Shown: positions 22,404 through 35,400 of the stretch, piece after piece
Layout of the letters: each line of letters opens with the position of its first letter
How positions within the stretch are numbered: position 1 is the first letter of the stretch
DNA from: Polytrichum commune
Lineage: Eukaryota > Streptophyta > Polytrichopsida > Polytrichales > Polytrichaceae
NCBI GenBank assembly: GCA_950295325.1
Contig: OX485806.1
Location: forward strand, 54,741,169 to 54,805,168
Reading direction: 5' to 3'
DNA length: 64,000 nt
The notes under the pieces: model-generated
What the model was told of the DNA's origin: nothing
What the model saw: only the letters and a program-made list of their open reading frames with translations
Database searches by the model: none
Program-made: the position numbers and the translations under genes

Positions 22404-24779
22404 CTTTAAAAATAAAAAACACACAAAACAAGGGTCAGTTGGGACTAAATCAGTGAATTGGTGCTTTCAGAACGAAAACTAGCGAAAATACATGGCTGCC
22501 GACACTTACATCTTCACTTACCGGTGCGTTCATGTTTCTCTTCCTCTTCCCTTTCGCGTTCTGCCGACTGTCAATGTTGGTTTCCTTGTTCTTTTCAGGT
22601 TGAGCTTTGCACCCCCTGAGAGCTTTTTGCTTCTTCGTATCATCGTGGTCTTTCTTCAGCTTCTCAACCTCTGTCAAACGCATTTTCTTAGGGGCTTGAG
22701 TGTCCTCTTTTCCAAGCTTCAAAGCCCTCGAATTCCGAGTTGAGTACACAACTGGGGCACGTCCGGCTGACTCTGCCCCGGTCACTATAACACAATCCGG
22801 AGTGCCTCCTTCAGGGTTTATCGATGTTCCCGATGGACGTGAGTCTTTCACATCTCCTACTGCAGGAATGTCCGCTGCCTTCTCCAGATCTGCTGCCAGC
22901 GATTCGCCCTCCCCTACTTGGTGCAATCCCTGCTGATTATAGAATATAAGTATCCTCTCAGTGATTGCTTTTAATCATGACCAATGTTTCTAAACTTGTT
23001 CAACAATGCCACATCTTCTTGGCCAGTCCAGTCACTTATTCAACTTCTATGACCTCGGATAGTAATACATATTGAACTGATGACTGATATTAGTCACATA
23101 TGCTAACTCCATTACTACTACCCATCACGAAATCGAACTCCATGACTGCATCTAGTCAAGCCTGGTCACTCTTTCCATATCAATGACAACGAACAGTCAC
23201 AAACTTGTTATAGTGAATTTTTCTAGAGCTAATTAAGGCACAAGATTTTAAGAAGTGCCCAGGCATGAGCTGTAATATCAGGAGGTGGACAACACACATT
23301 CATATCATACTTGTACCTGCAGTGGCTCGGTACTTTCTTCGATCTGTTCTGGCTTTAGTGAAGTGTCAGTGCCGGTGGACTCTGAGCTTGAGCTGTTCTT
23401 GACACTTGCTGCCTTCATGGGGGTGACAACGGGAATCTGCAAGTGCTACATTATGCATTCAATGTTCTTCTCCATGGCTCTCCGCCAATCACTGTCGTGC
23501 TCTGCCTGTGCATCAGACACTCGACTACTCGGCGAGGTTTCACTTCTAGGAATGAGTCTTCGAGGGGCATTTTTGTCCCGTGCAAGCTCTCTTTCTATTT
23601 CAACCCTAGTTGGTCTTCTCTCCAGCTCAATGGCCTCCACAAAGATCTTAGACTCCCTAGTTAGGACTGCATGATTAATGAAAAACAGGGTAGGCTTCTC
23701 TATGACTAAAAAAAGTCACAAATTCGAACGTGTTGACTAAGAACAATCACATACTCTAATTTGATGGCTGCACCTAGTCACATCAAGACCTTTTAGACTT
23801 TTGGATCAGGGGGTGTATTGGACTTCTGACTTACCAATTGAGCTCGAACATATTCTTCGTTGCGCCCGGCTGAAGACGGCCTCCTCACTTGCGCTCGGCT
23901 ATATCGCAGTTTCTCTGCTTCATGCTGTTTTTTCTCCTCCAAGATGAGTTTTGACAACTTTACCCAATGGTCCTGACGAATGTGCTTTGGCTTGTCCTTC
24001 CCTTCTTGCATTTTTTTCTTCAACTGATATCTCTTCACCTTCAATTGGCCCTTCAAAATGCCATGGAAAGCCTCCTCTGTCACCTTGCCAAGGCCCCCAT
24101 GGTACTCAAAAGTGTTGTCCACTCGTTCCTTGACAGCGAGCAACATCGAAGTATTGAGATTCTTGTAGTTGTCTTCGCTGAAATCTATATCTTGCGCATG
24201 ACCTCGAAGACATGTTAGCCACAGCGGTCGATTCGGTCCTTGTGGATGTCCTCTCAAATCGACCTCCACAAGGTGTTTTCGGGGGCCCCCTGCGTCTCGA
24301 AATGTGACCTCATGAGCCTGTTGTTGCTTCAAAGCAACACGTCGTCTAGATTTCTGGTCTCGGGAATATGAGGGCTGACCAAAGCTCTCGGTCATCTCCG
24401 ATGCAGAATATGTGGAGGAGTTTACCCCAGGCTCCTGCATCTCAATCGCACGCCTCCATTGCAGTAGTTGGAGCTGTTTTTCCTGCAATTTCAAGGTCCA
24501 AGGTACTAATGGCCCCATGCCGGGGAAGGGCTCGGCCACGAGCATGAGGTGTGATGCCTCCCTGAACACGAGGAACCTCGGGTACAACGTCATTGCAGTA
24601 ATCGAACGGCTCCCCTGTTAGTGAATCCTCTGACATCTTGATTGGTTTGTCGTGTTGTGGTTGGTTCGTTTCCTGCGGTCGGAGGCTCGTTGACCTGGGT
24701 TTAGGAATTCCTCAACCTCCAAAACCTCGCTTGCGCACCTCCCACACAAATGGCTCGGTTGTGTGTGCTCTGGCCTGCA

Positions 24780-27640
24780 CAATACATACATAGCTAATCA
24801 AAGTCATAGTCAAGGTTTAGTCATTATCCCATTTCGGATGACTAGGACCGGTCACAAATCGGAAACATATGCGAGGGTTGATAGTCAACGTTTTAGTTCA
24901 TGTGACTAGGACCAGTCACAAATCCTTAATCCCTTAAACCCTACATTGTCTATTGAAACAGGCTTAAACCATTAAACCCTACATTCTCTATTGAAAGGGT
25001 CTTTGAAACCAATTTGCAGCCCTCCAAAGCAGCAGCACTGGAAAAGACACACGTTTGATCAAGTATGATCGCATTGGGCACCTGTACTTCGAAACCGGCA
25101 ACTCTAGACATGATCTTCCCTCAGGTCACTTTGTTCAACGTTGAAAGGGAGCAAGATAACATAAACGTAAAACAACGTCCTCAACACTTCAACACCTCAA
25201 TTTTAGGCTTCAATACGTGACAAAAATTGTGATCGTCATAAGGTGTTCACTGTTGAGTTTGTGATAAAACAGGAGGTAGTGTCATTAACACATGATTTGG
25301 AGCTGCTAATTAAAATGTGCCTCAAAAGCACCACTTTATATCTATATGGTTTCTTATCTTCAAAATACAAATCTCTGAGGAGTTTTGTTGGTTTCGAATA
25401 AGAGAAATCAATCCCAAGGGGTCTAATTGGTGACCCTGCTTTCGAATTTTTTTCACACAAACAAAGTTTATTTTTTATTTTTTAAAATCTGAAGTAGAAC
25501 TAGAAACTGACTTTTGGACACTTAAGATGATTTTTGGCCAAAGCTCTTAGAGTGATACACATTTCTGAAGTGATCAAATCTTCACATGTGAATTGTAAAA
25601 CTCAATCAAACTCACTTTTCAAATCTGAAACAAAAACAAAAACTCTCGAGGATGTCGTCAAATAAAAATTCAGTGCTATGCAACAGAAAGCCGGTCCTTT
25701 CTTGATGGCATTCAAATTTTTCAAGTTTGGGGCCTGTCTCTGTCTGCAAAGGCTGAATTCAAGATAATTGTTTGTCTCTGCCTAAAAATTCTTCGAAGTT
25801 GACATCTGATAGTTGGGAATTCTCAGGGTTCCTTGGTTGTAGTTGAATATTTATTAGAACTTGAGAAGTCTATGCTGCAACAAAAACTTGACTTTTAACA
25901 TTCAACAGATAACTTGACAGAGGCCCTCCTCTTTCTAGCTTAACTTATCAAGAGCCTCTTGGAAGACTTACTTGGAGAAAATTATAAAGTCTTGCATTTG
26001 ACCAATGAAGAGCGAGAACTGACCACTAGTTACAAATAGACCAGTCAATGTTCAAAAAAATAGTTGTTAAAGTTTAGTACTTCAGGGAAAAGTATTGATC
26101 GCTTTAGAGGAACCTATGCATAATGATTTACATACATTAACATATAGAAACTGAAAGATGCGAACATGTAACCAGTTGGACTTGCATAACTCCAGTACCT
26201 TGATGTTGCGTGCCCAAAAATCTCCCAAGACAATGCATTTGATGAATGCCAACTGGTCATGAGACGGGCGTGAACAGGTCTCACCACTTTTTAAGTACTA
26301 ACAGACATGTATAACAGACATGTATAAGTACTAACAGACATGTATAAGTAAACCAGTAAACATGTAAGTACTAACAAACATGTATAAATAAACCAGTAAA
26401 CCAGTAAGTATAAGTAATTTTTTTGGGGTTAAACCAGTAAATGGGACCACGAAGTCATGGTGACTTTAATTGAGGGGGATGATTACATACGGGAAGATGA
26501 CCTGGCCGACAAGGCAAACGGTTTTTTGAAGAGATTTAGAAGGCTTTTTTGGGGGTCAAAACAGATTCAATAAACTGGAGTCCGATCTGTTGAAACAATG
26601 AAGTATACCATTATTGGTGCTTGATTATTGATCGACTATTATTTTTGAGGTATGTTGGAATTGGATTTTCTTAGACCTATGTCTGGTGATTCAAGAGAAG
26701 GGGAAGGGGTTTCGTAAATATGATTTTCTAGATAAGTCTTTGAAGTGAAGCATTCACAGTCTGAAGAGTCTACTGCACTTCATTTGATTAGAAGCATTCA
26801 TTCAATTGTCAACTGAGCTTTTCTCCCAACTGCAGATTTATTTGATCATCCATAGGTTTTCCCAACAACCACAAGACCACAAAGGAATAGGTTTTCAATC
26901 TTGAGTCTCCGTGCTTCAATTAGTAAATCTTATCTTTTACAATCTGGCCATTCAAATTTTCCTGGAAATGCTTTACAAGATCAGACTCTAGAAGCTTGAT
27001 TTTAGGTCTAGGAGTCCGCATGATCATTTTGCTCAGATGATGGAAAGCACTTGTTGAAGACTCCTAAGAACCAATTCAATTGAACCTTGGAGGTGCTGTT
27101 TGTTAATATCACTACCAGGATAAGTCCCAAAATCTAGCATGATTTGGGATTTTTAGAGTTGTGCAAGATGTGTGTTAAAGGACTCGTATGCCAGTAGTCG
27201 TGTATGGTGGCAGACATGTATAAGTAAGTGAAGCAATCTCACATACATACCTTCAAAACTCTTATTCATGGTAATCTTCGCTCAACACAGAGATATATTG
27301 TCATCGTATCTTTCTACAGTAAATTTAATTGGCTCTGAGATCACTGGGACAACGAATTCATTAACAGGGCAAAGGACCTCTACTATAATGGAAGTCTTGC
27401 TATCAATGACTAGGAACTGTCACACAAACTGAACATACAGAGGTTTGATAGTCAATTATTTAGTGCAGGAGACTAACGGCAGTCAACAATCTGCAGTCAT
27501 GAAACTGATGACGATCACTCAACGTAGCCTACGGAGATTCCAAGCACTCATCAAGCCTAAGGAGTAGTAGTATTCGTTTACCACAAATGAAGTGCATGGG
27601 AAACTAATAATTAGCCTGCACTGATGATGGCAATAATCAT
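24780..27640. other. Long CACTA intron or spacer with dispersed subterminal-type motifs
   Basis: No coding exon is supported here. GACTAGGACCAGTCACAAATC-like motifs recur near 24,840, 24,900 and 27,410. The middle (25.2-27.2 kb) is AT-rich and featureless apart from a short minisatellite at 26.3 kb. Confidence 0.5.
26298..26420. repeat. Short minisatellite (ACAGACATGTATAAGTA type)
   Basis: Imperfect copies of ACAGACATGTATAAGTA and AAACCAGTAA recur about every 14-32 bp over roughly 120 bp in non-coding CACTA DNA. Confidence 0.75.
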
Positions 27641-28930
27641 GCTAAAAAATCCCAATAGTGACAGCACTCACCTGAGGACGTTCCTTGCCTCGATGGGGCT
27701 TGACCACTCCTACCGAGACCTCGTTCTCGAGGTCAGTTTCGGTGTCACTTGAGGACTCTTCGCTGTGCCACTCCTCGGAGGTGCTCTTCGCGCTCCGATC
27801 GCCCTCCTCCGACTCCTTCGAGAGCGAGTCCCTGTGAGTTTTCCTTGCAGGTCGCGAGGGAGTTGCAACTTTTGAATGCCAACTTGGGTTTAGACGCTGG
27901 CTCCGGCGCACGACCTCCCAACCCTTGCTGGGATTGTCTCTGCACTTCAAGCCCGGACGGAAGTTAGTGAGGGCGAGATAGATATGAGTACCAACAGAGA
28001 GCTTGATATGAGTACAATGAGCAAACTCAGTGAGGGAAACTTCAAGCAATATATAGAGGAGGCTGGGAGGTCACTGAAGGAGCTAGGGTTTAGGGTTTCT
28101 TACCTTAATCCGAAACAGTGTTGGCGGTGTCCCTTGCTGCTGGTGCCAGCGCGGCAACTGGTCTTCACTCCCGCCACATTCCCCTCTCCTCCCCCCACTT
28201 CCTCCGTGGATGTCAGAAGAGATTTGCACAACGCCGCTGCCAGAAGGGGGACTCCAAGCTCCTGTAGCTTGAGGGCGTTTTTGCGCAGGTGCTCCTGACG
28301 CTGGAGCTCGTACTCAGGCACTTCGCACTCCTCGTCACTCCTAGACCCTTCCTCCCCAGATTGCTCCTCGTCCTCGTCCTCTTCATTCCGCGCCAACACT
28401 TCAAGGGCGTTCGTGGGCGTCTCCATCGGACGCGCGTGCAGGAGCAGTGAGGCATGGGAGGCATTCAAGGTTCCTTGCCAAACCCATTTTCAAACCTTGG
28501 TAGGAGCCGTTGCCTGCATCAATTCGTGAAGTTAATGCAACAGAGATCAGAGAGTAGCATGGCGGTTCTCTCAACGCCGCCAGTCATGTGGCTGCTTTTA
28601 GGGTTTAGGGTTAGTTTGGTTAGTTTGGTTCGTGTGACTGGCGGCAGTGAAGTTTAAACATTGAAGTTTAAAACCTAATCCTTGTGACAACAGCAAAGTT
28701 GCTGGCCAACTTGGGTTTCTTTCGGGATAATCTCATTTAGATGCCAGCTATGGTTATCTGCAAACTGGAAACGCCTGTGGCTTAGTCGGTAGGCTCTCGG
28801 CACTTTGTTCAGTGGGTCCTGTAGTTTATTGTGATACTCTATCTCCTCGAGGTCAATTGTGTTTAGGTTTTCCTCTTGCTCAATGATGTGTTTGCTCTTG
28901 CTTTTAAACAACACATTTTCTTTCTTGCAG

Positions 28931-28981
28931 GATTGTTTGGAGCTTCTTAATAACCTCTTACGAAATGATCCCTCCAATCAG
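28931..28981 (+). pseudogene. Captured exon resembling golgin GC6 / p115 vesicle tether
   Basis: A TTTCTTGCAG acceptor and CAG/GTATGT donor frame a 17-residue exon reading DCLELLNNLLRNDPSNQ. From memory this matches the armadillo-repeat head of plant golgin candidate 6 (p115/Uso1 family, an ER-Golgi vesicle tether). It lies between the two divergent transposon genes, on the plus strand. No upstream head exons are present, so it is a fragment and not a working gene. Gene fragments are commonly captured by CACTA elements. Confidence 0.55.
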
Positions 28982-29223
28982 GTATGTTAACTACTTGTTG
29001 CATAGATTTGTGTAAGATGAATGCATTTTCGAGATTATATTTTCGTGCCTTCATGTCTATAGGTTTGGAAGTTCAGGGATATCTTTGCATAAGAGACGGT
29101 CTTTGTGTGACTAACTTAGAAAGTCGGCTGTGCAAATTTGGTGATATTCAGGTGGGGATAAGGCACAAAGAATACAGACCCCAAAGTTTGCGAAGGTAGA
29201 AGGTTGTACTAGGAAATGTGTGT

Positions 29224-29277
29224 CCACTTGCATCAGAGGGGGATCCGGAGCCCCTGGGGAAGGACCTCTTAATGACC
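29224..29277 (+). pseudogene. Second captured golgin GC6-like exon fragment
   Basis: A frame reading LASEGDPEPLGKDLL precedes a CCGCAG border. The pattern resembles the acidic loop with EPGKD that follows the DCLELLNNLLR segment in plant GC6 proteins. Its order and strand agree with the exon at 28,931-28,981, which strengthens the capture reading. The residue match is short and remembered, not searched. Confidence 0.4.
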
Positions 29278-29929
29278 GCAGGTCAGCTTCTTTTCTGGAT
29301 TTTTGGCACTTTCATTAATTCTTCTGCAATTTGAGTGAGAAGCATATGGAAGCAAAAACCAATAAAATGTAAGATGATGATCATGAGATGGCTTGCCACT
29401 CTGTGTTTGTGATGCAAACCCTTTGTTGTTTTCAAGGAAGGATTTCGAAGCAGACAGTACTGGTTCGTGAATTTATTACACTTACTTTCATTGTTGCATG
29501 AATATATATCTATCTTTGTGATTATGTCGAGGCTCCAACACTCATCAGAGTTCCACAAACATTGTTAGGCATTGCGTATTTCAGCTTCTGGTTGATGTAA
29601 TTGTGCACTTCACTTCTGACATTGTTGGAATGATGGGGTTTGGGGGTTGTCAGCCTCGTCGAATGTAGTGAAATTTGCAACTTGATTGGTGATGGTGATG
29701 ATGGGCCATAAAGTTATAATGCCTAAGATTCTGAGTGGATGCGAAGTGTTTGATCTCAAATTTTTTTGGACTTGTGACAGCCACCAGGCTCTCATACAAC
29801 ATGTCAAGCCACAAGTATGCTCTCAGTTTTCTCATGGTCGTTTCCTTTTTGTACATGTGTATTATGAATTGGGTGGGCAACTTTTGTTTTGGTTTCAGCT
29901 TGATTGAAAGGAGATGACTAATTGAGGTC

Positions 29930-31700
29930 TTTGTATTTGCTTCAGCATGTATTTTTGGAGCTGTGTTCAAGTAGAAAGGCCCTTCTCCTACCTCTTAAAG
30001 TCCAGGTACGTTTTTTGATACTAGGAATTATACTAGGAGAAGTACAGGAATGAGGAGACAGTGACAAAGAAAGATGATGAGAAGGGCACTGTTTTCTTCA
30101 AACAGAAACCTGATGCTGGTGCCAGAAATTCATAGAAGATAAGTAAGGGTGTTCCAGAACTTGTGAGACCTAGAGAAAGAAATGATAGAGGTTCTGTGCA
30201 TAGTTTAAAGGCTGCTAAAACCTCAAAGAAAGACGAACACCTTGATTCGGAGCATCCAAGTGGGGAGTCTTGTGTTGAGACTGATGCAGAGGTTGTCAAA
30301 GTTTTCACCCCTGATTCAACACAGCTTCTTCCCTTGGTAACTCGAAAGGTTGGGGCTGATTCAGAAGCCTCTGACATGAAACGACTTACAAGTCCTGCTC
30401 CTCTTCCCTGGGAAACAATTCAAGAACATGCCCTACACTTCAATTATCTGGAGGCAGAACAACAATCTGCTTTGGGCATGTCTACAACAAGCTTTGAGTC
30501 CAGATCTGAAGCACCTTCTGGCAAGGTGAGAAACATTGTTGCTGAAAACAACAGAAGTGATGGTAATGGTCCTGGTGATACAGTGGGCACTGTGCATCTG
30601 AACAGCTGGATGTCATTGAGAAAGCTGGCAATATGGTGTAGCAGTTGCTTCTCTTCTTTTAGAGATGTTTCGTGGTTTTTTAAGCACTTGCACCAATATT
30701 CTGATATGGGACTGAGCACCTGTTGATGTTCCTCTTCTCTTTTTGCGTTAAGCTAAACTTTTACTATGTGGCACTTTTGGCAAAATAATTTTCAATTTAC
30801 GCCTAAACAGTATCACACATGGTATCTAAAAGCCAATGTTGTTGGTTTTCTCTTCTCTTGTGTCTGAGACGCATGCTTCTACTTCATGTGTTTACAGGAA
30901 GCAGGCAGAGATTGACCCTACAGTGGAAGATGCACCTGTTAGAGCTGCTAAATTTGCTCCGAGGTTGGCTAACGTCGCAATTTTTCTTGAAGATGTGTTG
31001 TCAAAGTTATGTCATGTATCACAGTTCACATGGATGTATGGTTGGGATCATACACACAAGATTTCCTTTCTTCTTTACATATCCTTTAGCCTGGATAGTT
31101 TGTGTATCCATCATGAGTCTTCAATGCACCATTCCTAGCCTTGGTTTTTCAACTTTGACCTAGAGACTCGATTTTCGCGTGAAATGTGTAATGGTTGTTG
31201 CTATAGGAAAGCCAAGATTGGCATTGTGATGTTTGATAAGTTCTATATGATTGCAGATATGGAGAAATACTGGATGAGATTCAGGCTTTAGCTTGAATTG
31301 ATTGCACTGGAATTAACTTGCCTACAGACCAACAAAAGAGCGAATATTGGGGATCAGATGTAGTGTTGGGCATATTACCACTTGCAAGTGAAGATTTTCA
31401 GTGGCATCAGACCTTTAAGCCCTGCTGCAAAATAATTTATACAAGGGGACTAACTATGAGACCTGTTAGATAAAGGTTACTGAAGCTAGGGACAGGGGAT
31501 GGAACAGTTGTGGTCATTTGTTTGCACAGAGAAATGTGTACTTGAAACACCAGGTTACTTGTACTTTCAAATTAGACAATGCATTGTATTCTCGTGAGCT
31601 TCTATCTTATTACCATCTTCTTTTGACTGATGTGCATGCTTTGTAGGTCAAGGATCTGTGCAATGAGGCTGGGGTGATTGGCATTGGAATGGTGTTTTTC
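29930..31700 (+). pseudogene. Further captured or accessory exons, product unknown
   Basis: Several plus-strand stretches look exonic. One near 29,945-30,004 (HVFLELCSSRKALLLPLK) lies between a CTTCAG acceptor and GTACGT donor. A long frame at 30,136-30,525 (acidic, Ser/Thr-rich, e.g. PAPLPWETIQEHALHFNY) ends at a GTGAGA donor. One at about 30,896-31,010 (EDAPVRAAKFAPRLANVA) and one at 31,258 (YGEILDEIQAL) follow. They do not join into an intact protein: in-frame stops follow the last piece. I do not recognise the parent gene. They may be the rest of a captured host gene. Confidence 0.4.
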
Positions 31701-32432
31701 CCACTCTTATCATGTTAAGTTTGTTATTCAGTTTTTCAAGCTGGGCACATTGTTAATAATAGTGATTTGCCATGGATTTCTTCACCCCAACATGATATAA
31801 AGTGTAGGAGACAGTGCATGTCAGGCTAGATTTGTTGTTACCTCCAATATTAGTCTGACGTAGGGATTCACTTTGGAAGTGTTTGGATGACTGCACTTGT
31901 ACAGACAACAAAAGTTTCACTGCACCATGATGTTTTCTTGGCACCTGATGCAGTAGAGCCTTTTTCATGCATGTAGCGATTCAAGAGATTACATACCTGC
32001 ATCGTATCACTGCAAGCAATCAACCAAGCATTGAATTATGTAAACATGTGGTCGCAAGCCTTTCTGACTATTTCTTCTTCATTCCTTGTTGCTCGAGGAC
32101 GATCTGACCAGGGTCAGTCATACTTTTGGTTTCTGTGACGGTGCTAGGACTAGTCACAGAACTTCATCATAGCACGACTTTAGTAGTCAGCAGTTTGGTT
32201 CATGTAACTGACTACAATGACTGCAAGTTTAATGTAAACAAGTTACGTCCTCAATGAACTTGATGGTTAAATTGAGACTTCTTGGCATAACCAGTCAAGA
32301 TCCTAGTATTTCCAAGTCCAACCTGTTCCAAGTTGTGAAATTGTAGTGTGATTAGGGTACCTAGTTCATATGCTCAATTTCGCGTGGTTTTCTGAACAGG
32401 AGCAAGTGGCATTGACCGCTTTACATTGACAA

Positions 32433-35400
32433 ATGGCTAGGCGTGGAGCGACGGGGGCAAGCGACCTCCACCTCTGGGAACTGGAGGAGAGGGAAGCAGA
32501 TAGACTGGGGCTAACGCATTACCGTTGCCCATGCAGGAACTGTATGGGAGGTCGTTGCATCAGAAGGGCAACCATTCGCAAGCATCTCAGAACTATCGGA
32601 AGAGACCCTCAATTCACTGTGCATATTTTGGTATGTCTACATAACTACTAGGAGATGAGCTGAAATATGACTAGAACAGTTCAATGTGGCATGGCCGACA
32701 TGACTGGATTTTATTAGTTTGTGACTAGGTCTAGTCACATATGACTGATCCTAATCAAGGTTGACTACCATAAGTAACATCCCACCAGAACTAGTCATGC
32801 ATTCTCCCTAAATCCAGTCATATCGGACATGCAATCAGGTAATGTTCCAGTGCTAAAATACTTTCAACTATTAATTCCGGGAGTGTGCTATGTTCAGGCT
32901 GGTCTCGTGGATGCGGAGAACGACCTTGTTGAAGAGGAAGTTAAGGAAAGCCCTCATCAGCTTCACAACAACAATGGGGGCATGGACGCAATAAGAATGA
33001 TCATGGAGTGCCTCTCTAGATACGATAACCTCGAGGACGAAGACCGTGAGGATTGTAGAAGAACAGACGATGTGGAGGAGGATGACGCAATCCCCGGGGA
33101 GGAAGGGGACTGCACGACAGATTTAATGGAGGAATTACTGTCGCATGCCCGAACTCCCCTCTTTGCAGGTGCCACAACAAGTCGCTTGGTCTCAACTCTG
33201 CTGCTCCTCAATTGCTTTGCGGTGTTTGGAGTATCGAATGCATTTGCTGACGAACTACTTCAACTGCTGCACCTTATCCTTCCAAGCGACAATTACCTAC
33301 CCGTTCCCACTATGAAGCCCGGAAGTATGTGGTGAAGCTGGGACTGTCCTATAATAACATTCATGCATGCCACAATGGATGTTGCCTGTTCAAGAAGGAG
33401 TTGCAGGATGCGAAGTCCTGTCCAAAGTGCAACGCCCCGAGATACAAGTCGAAGTCCAGTACAATCCCATCCAAAATCCTACGCCATTTTTCGTTGATTC
33501 CTCATCTGAAGCGCATATACCGGTGCAAAAGATTGGCGGAACTTAACAAATGGCACGCCAATCAGAAGAAGGAGGGTATTAACGTGGAATGCATCCCCGA
33601 CTCTAAGGCCTGGAAGCACATTGATTCGTTGGATGCCAACTTTACAGATGAGCATAGGAACATACGCTTGGGGATGGCATTGGACGGTGTGAATCCGTTC
33701 GGAAACCAGTCGCTCAGTCACTCGACATGGCCGGTCCTTCTGGTGAACTATAATTTTCCTGCATGGCTAATGACAAAGCCATTTTCATCATGCTTGCATT
33801 GCTTATTCCAGGTCGCGAGAGCGTGACCTCGGAGAACATCGATGTGTACCTTACTCCATTGATTGAAGAGCTCTTGGAACTCTGGAAAGGGGTCCCAACC
33901 ATAGATGTGTCTGAAGAGCCCCCTAGACAGCATTTTAGACTACGGGCTCTACTTCTTTGGTGCATTCACGACTTCCCTGCATATGGACTCACATCTGGCC
34001 AAATCACAAAAGGGTATAGAGCGTGTACGGAGTGTGGGCCAAATGTTACAACTCGGCGGTCAAAGGCGCTCGGAAAGAATGTATATTTGGGCCACCGCCG
34101 GTATCTCAGTAGATGGCATCCCTATCGTAGGCTAAAACATGCATTCGATGGTCAACAGGAGTACCGCCCTCCCCCTCCAATTCTAACAGGATGCGACATC
34201 AAGGGCTATGTACAAGAGAGATTGTCCTTCCTGCAAGAGTCACAGGGAAGAAGAGGTGGAGGAGAAGGCGACCCCATTCATCGGACCGAAGTGAAGCGGC
34301 TCTCAGCTCTGTACCTGCTTCCGTATTGGCAGGTACTATGTTAGTCCTCGGTTCCAGTAACTACAGTTAGAATTGTTGACTGAATCTAGTAACCTACTTG
34401 GTTAGAAGTTTGACTGTGCATAGTGCAATTTCTGAAACCAATCACTGGTTCCAGTATCTACACTCAGAATTGTTGACTGCATCTAGTAATTAGCATGGTA
34501 AGAAGGTTGACTATGAATAGTGCAATTTCTGAAACCAGTAAGTGGTTCCAGTATCTACAGTCAGAATTGTTGACTGCATCTAGTAACCAGCATGGTAAGA
34601 AAGTTGACTGTGAATAGTGCAATTTCTGGAACCAGTCACTGGTTCCAGTATCTACACTCAGAATTGTTGACTGCATCTAGTAACCAGCATGGTAAGAAGG
34701 TTGACTGTGAATAGTGCAATTTCTGGAATCCATCACTGTACGTAGAGAGGAAAAAGAATGTGGACGTATATCTTTTCAACGAATGCTTAAGATTCTTTGT
34801 TAAAAGTGAGATAATCTGACGTTGGAATGCTTTGCTGGGATGTGTGGCAGGACCTCCTCATTAGACATGTTTTGGATCCCATGCACTGTGAGAAAAACAT
34901 TTGCGAGAACGTGATGAAAACAATTTGGGGAGTCCGTGACACTTTGAAGGCCAGACTGGACTTAAAAGAGGCCAATATTCGACCACATCTGCACCCGCTT
35001 CCTGGAAGGAAACCTGGGTACGTCGTACTTCCAATAGCTCCATATGTACTATCAAAAGAGGAGAAGGCAAAATTTCATAGACATTATCCGCAATTTGAAA
35101 ACTCCTACAAACTACGCCGGCCAACTAGCAAAATGCATTGCGTCGGATGGGGACTTGAAGGGGCTGAAATCTCATGACTACCATGTCTTGATGCAACAGT
35201 TGCTCCCCTTGTGTTTGCGCACTCTCTTGGACAGGGATACGCGGGTGGCAATAATGCGGCTTAGTCGGGTGTTTGTACGATTGTGCGCAAAGTCCATAGA
35301 TCCCTCGTCCATGGAACAGTTATTGGAGTACACAGCTGAGACGCTATGCATGCTAGAGAAAGTTTTTCCACCTTCAGTCTTTGATGTCATGTCGCACCTC

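Larger units (their letters stand above)
21741..28468 (-). pseudogene. TNPA-like (Ptta/En/Spm) transposon protein gene, multi-exon
   Basis: The gene reads from an acidic first exon (28468-28103) through 27975-27671 (Ser/Glu-rich), 24640-23835 (core), a short exon near 23.5 kb, 22929-22522 (Lys-rich), 22403-22330 and 22022-21741. The core holds the pattern of plant Ptta/En/Spm transposase proteins: RKHLVEVDLRGHPQGPNRP, a helical LKGQLKVKRYQLKKKM, WVKLSKLILEEKK and RPSSAGRNEEYVRAQ. The last exon ends with VVALGKVQ...VGQAVGHFVMWPT, the usual C-terminal signature. TNPA binds subterminal repeats and aids excision. Two alternative frames overlap near 24.45-24.64 kb, suggesting a frameshift or missed splice, so integrity is doubtful. 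It runs opposite to TNP2, unlike classical En/Spm. Exon borders are approximate. Confidence 0.75.
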
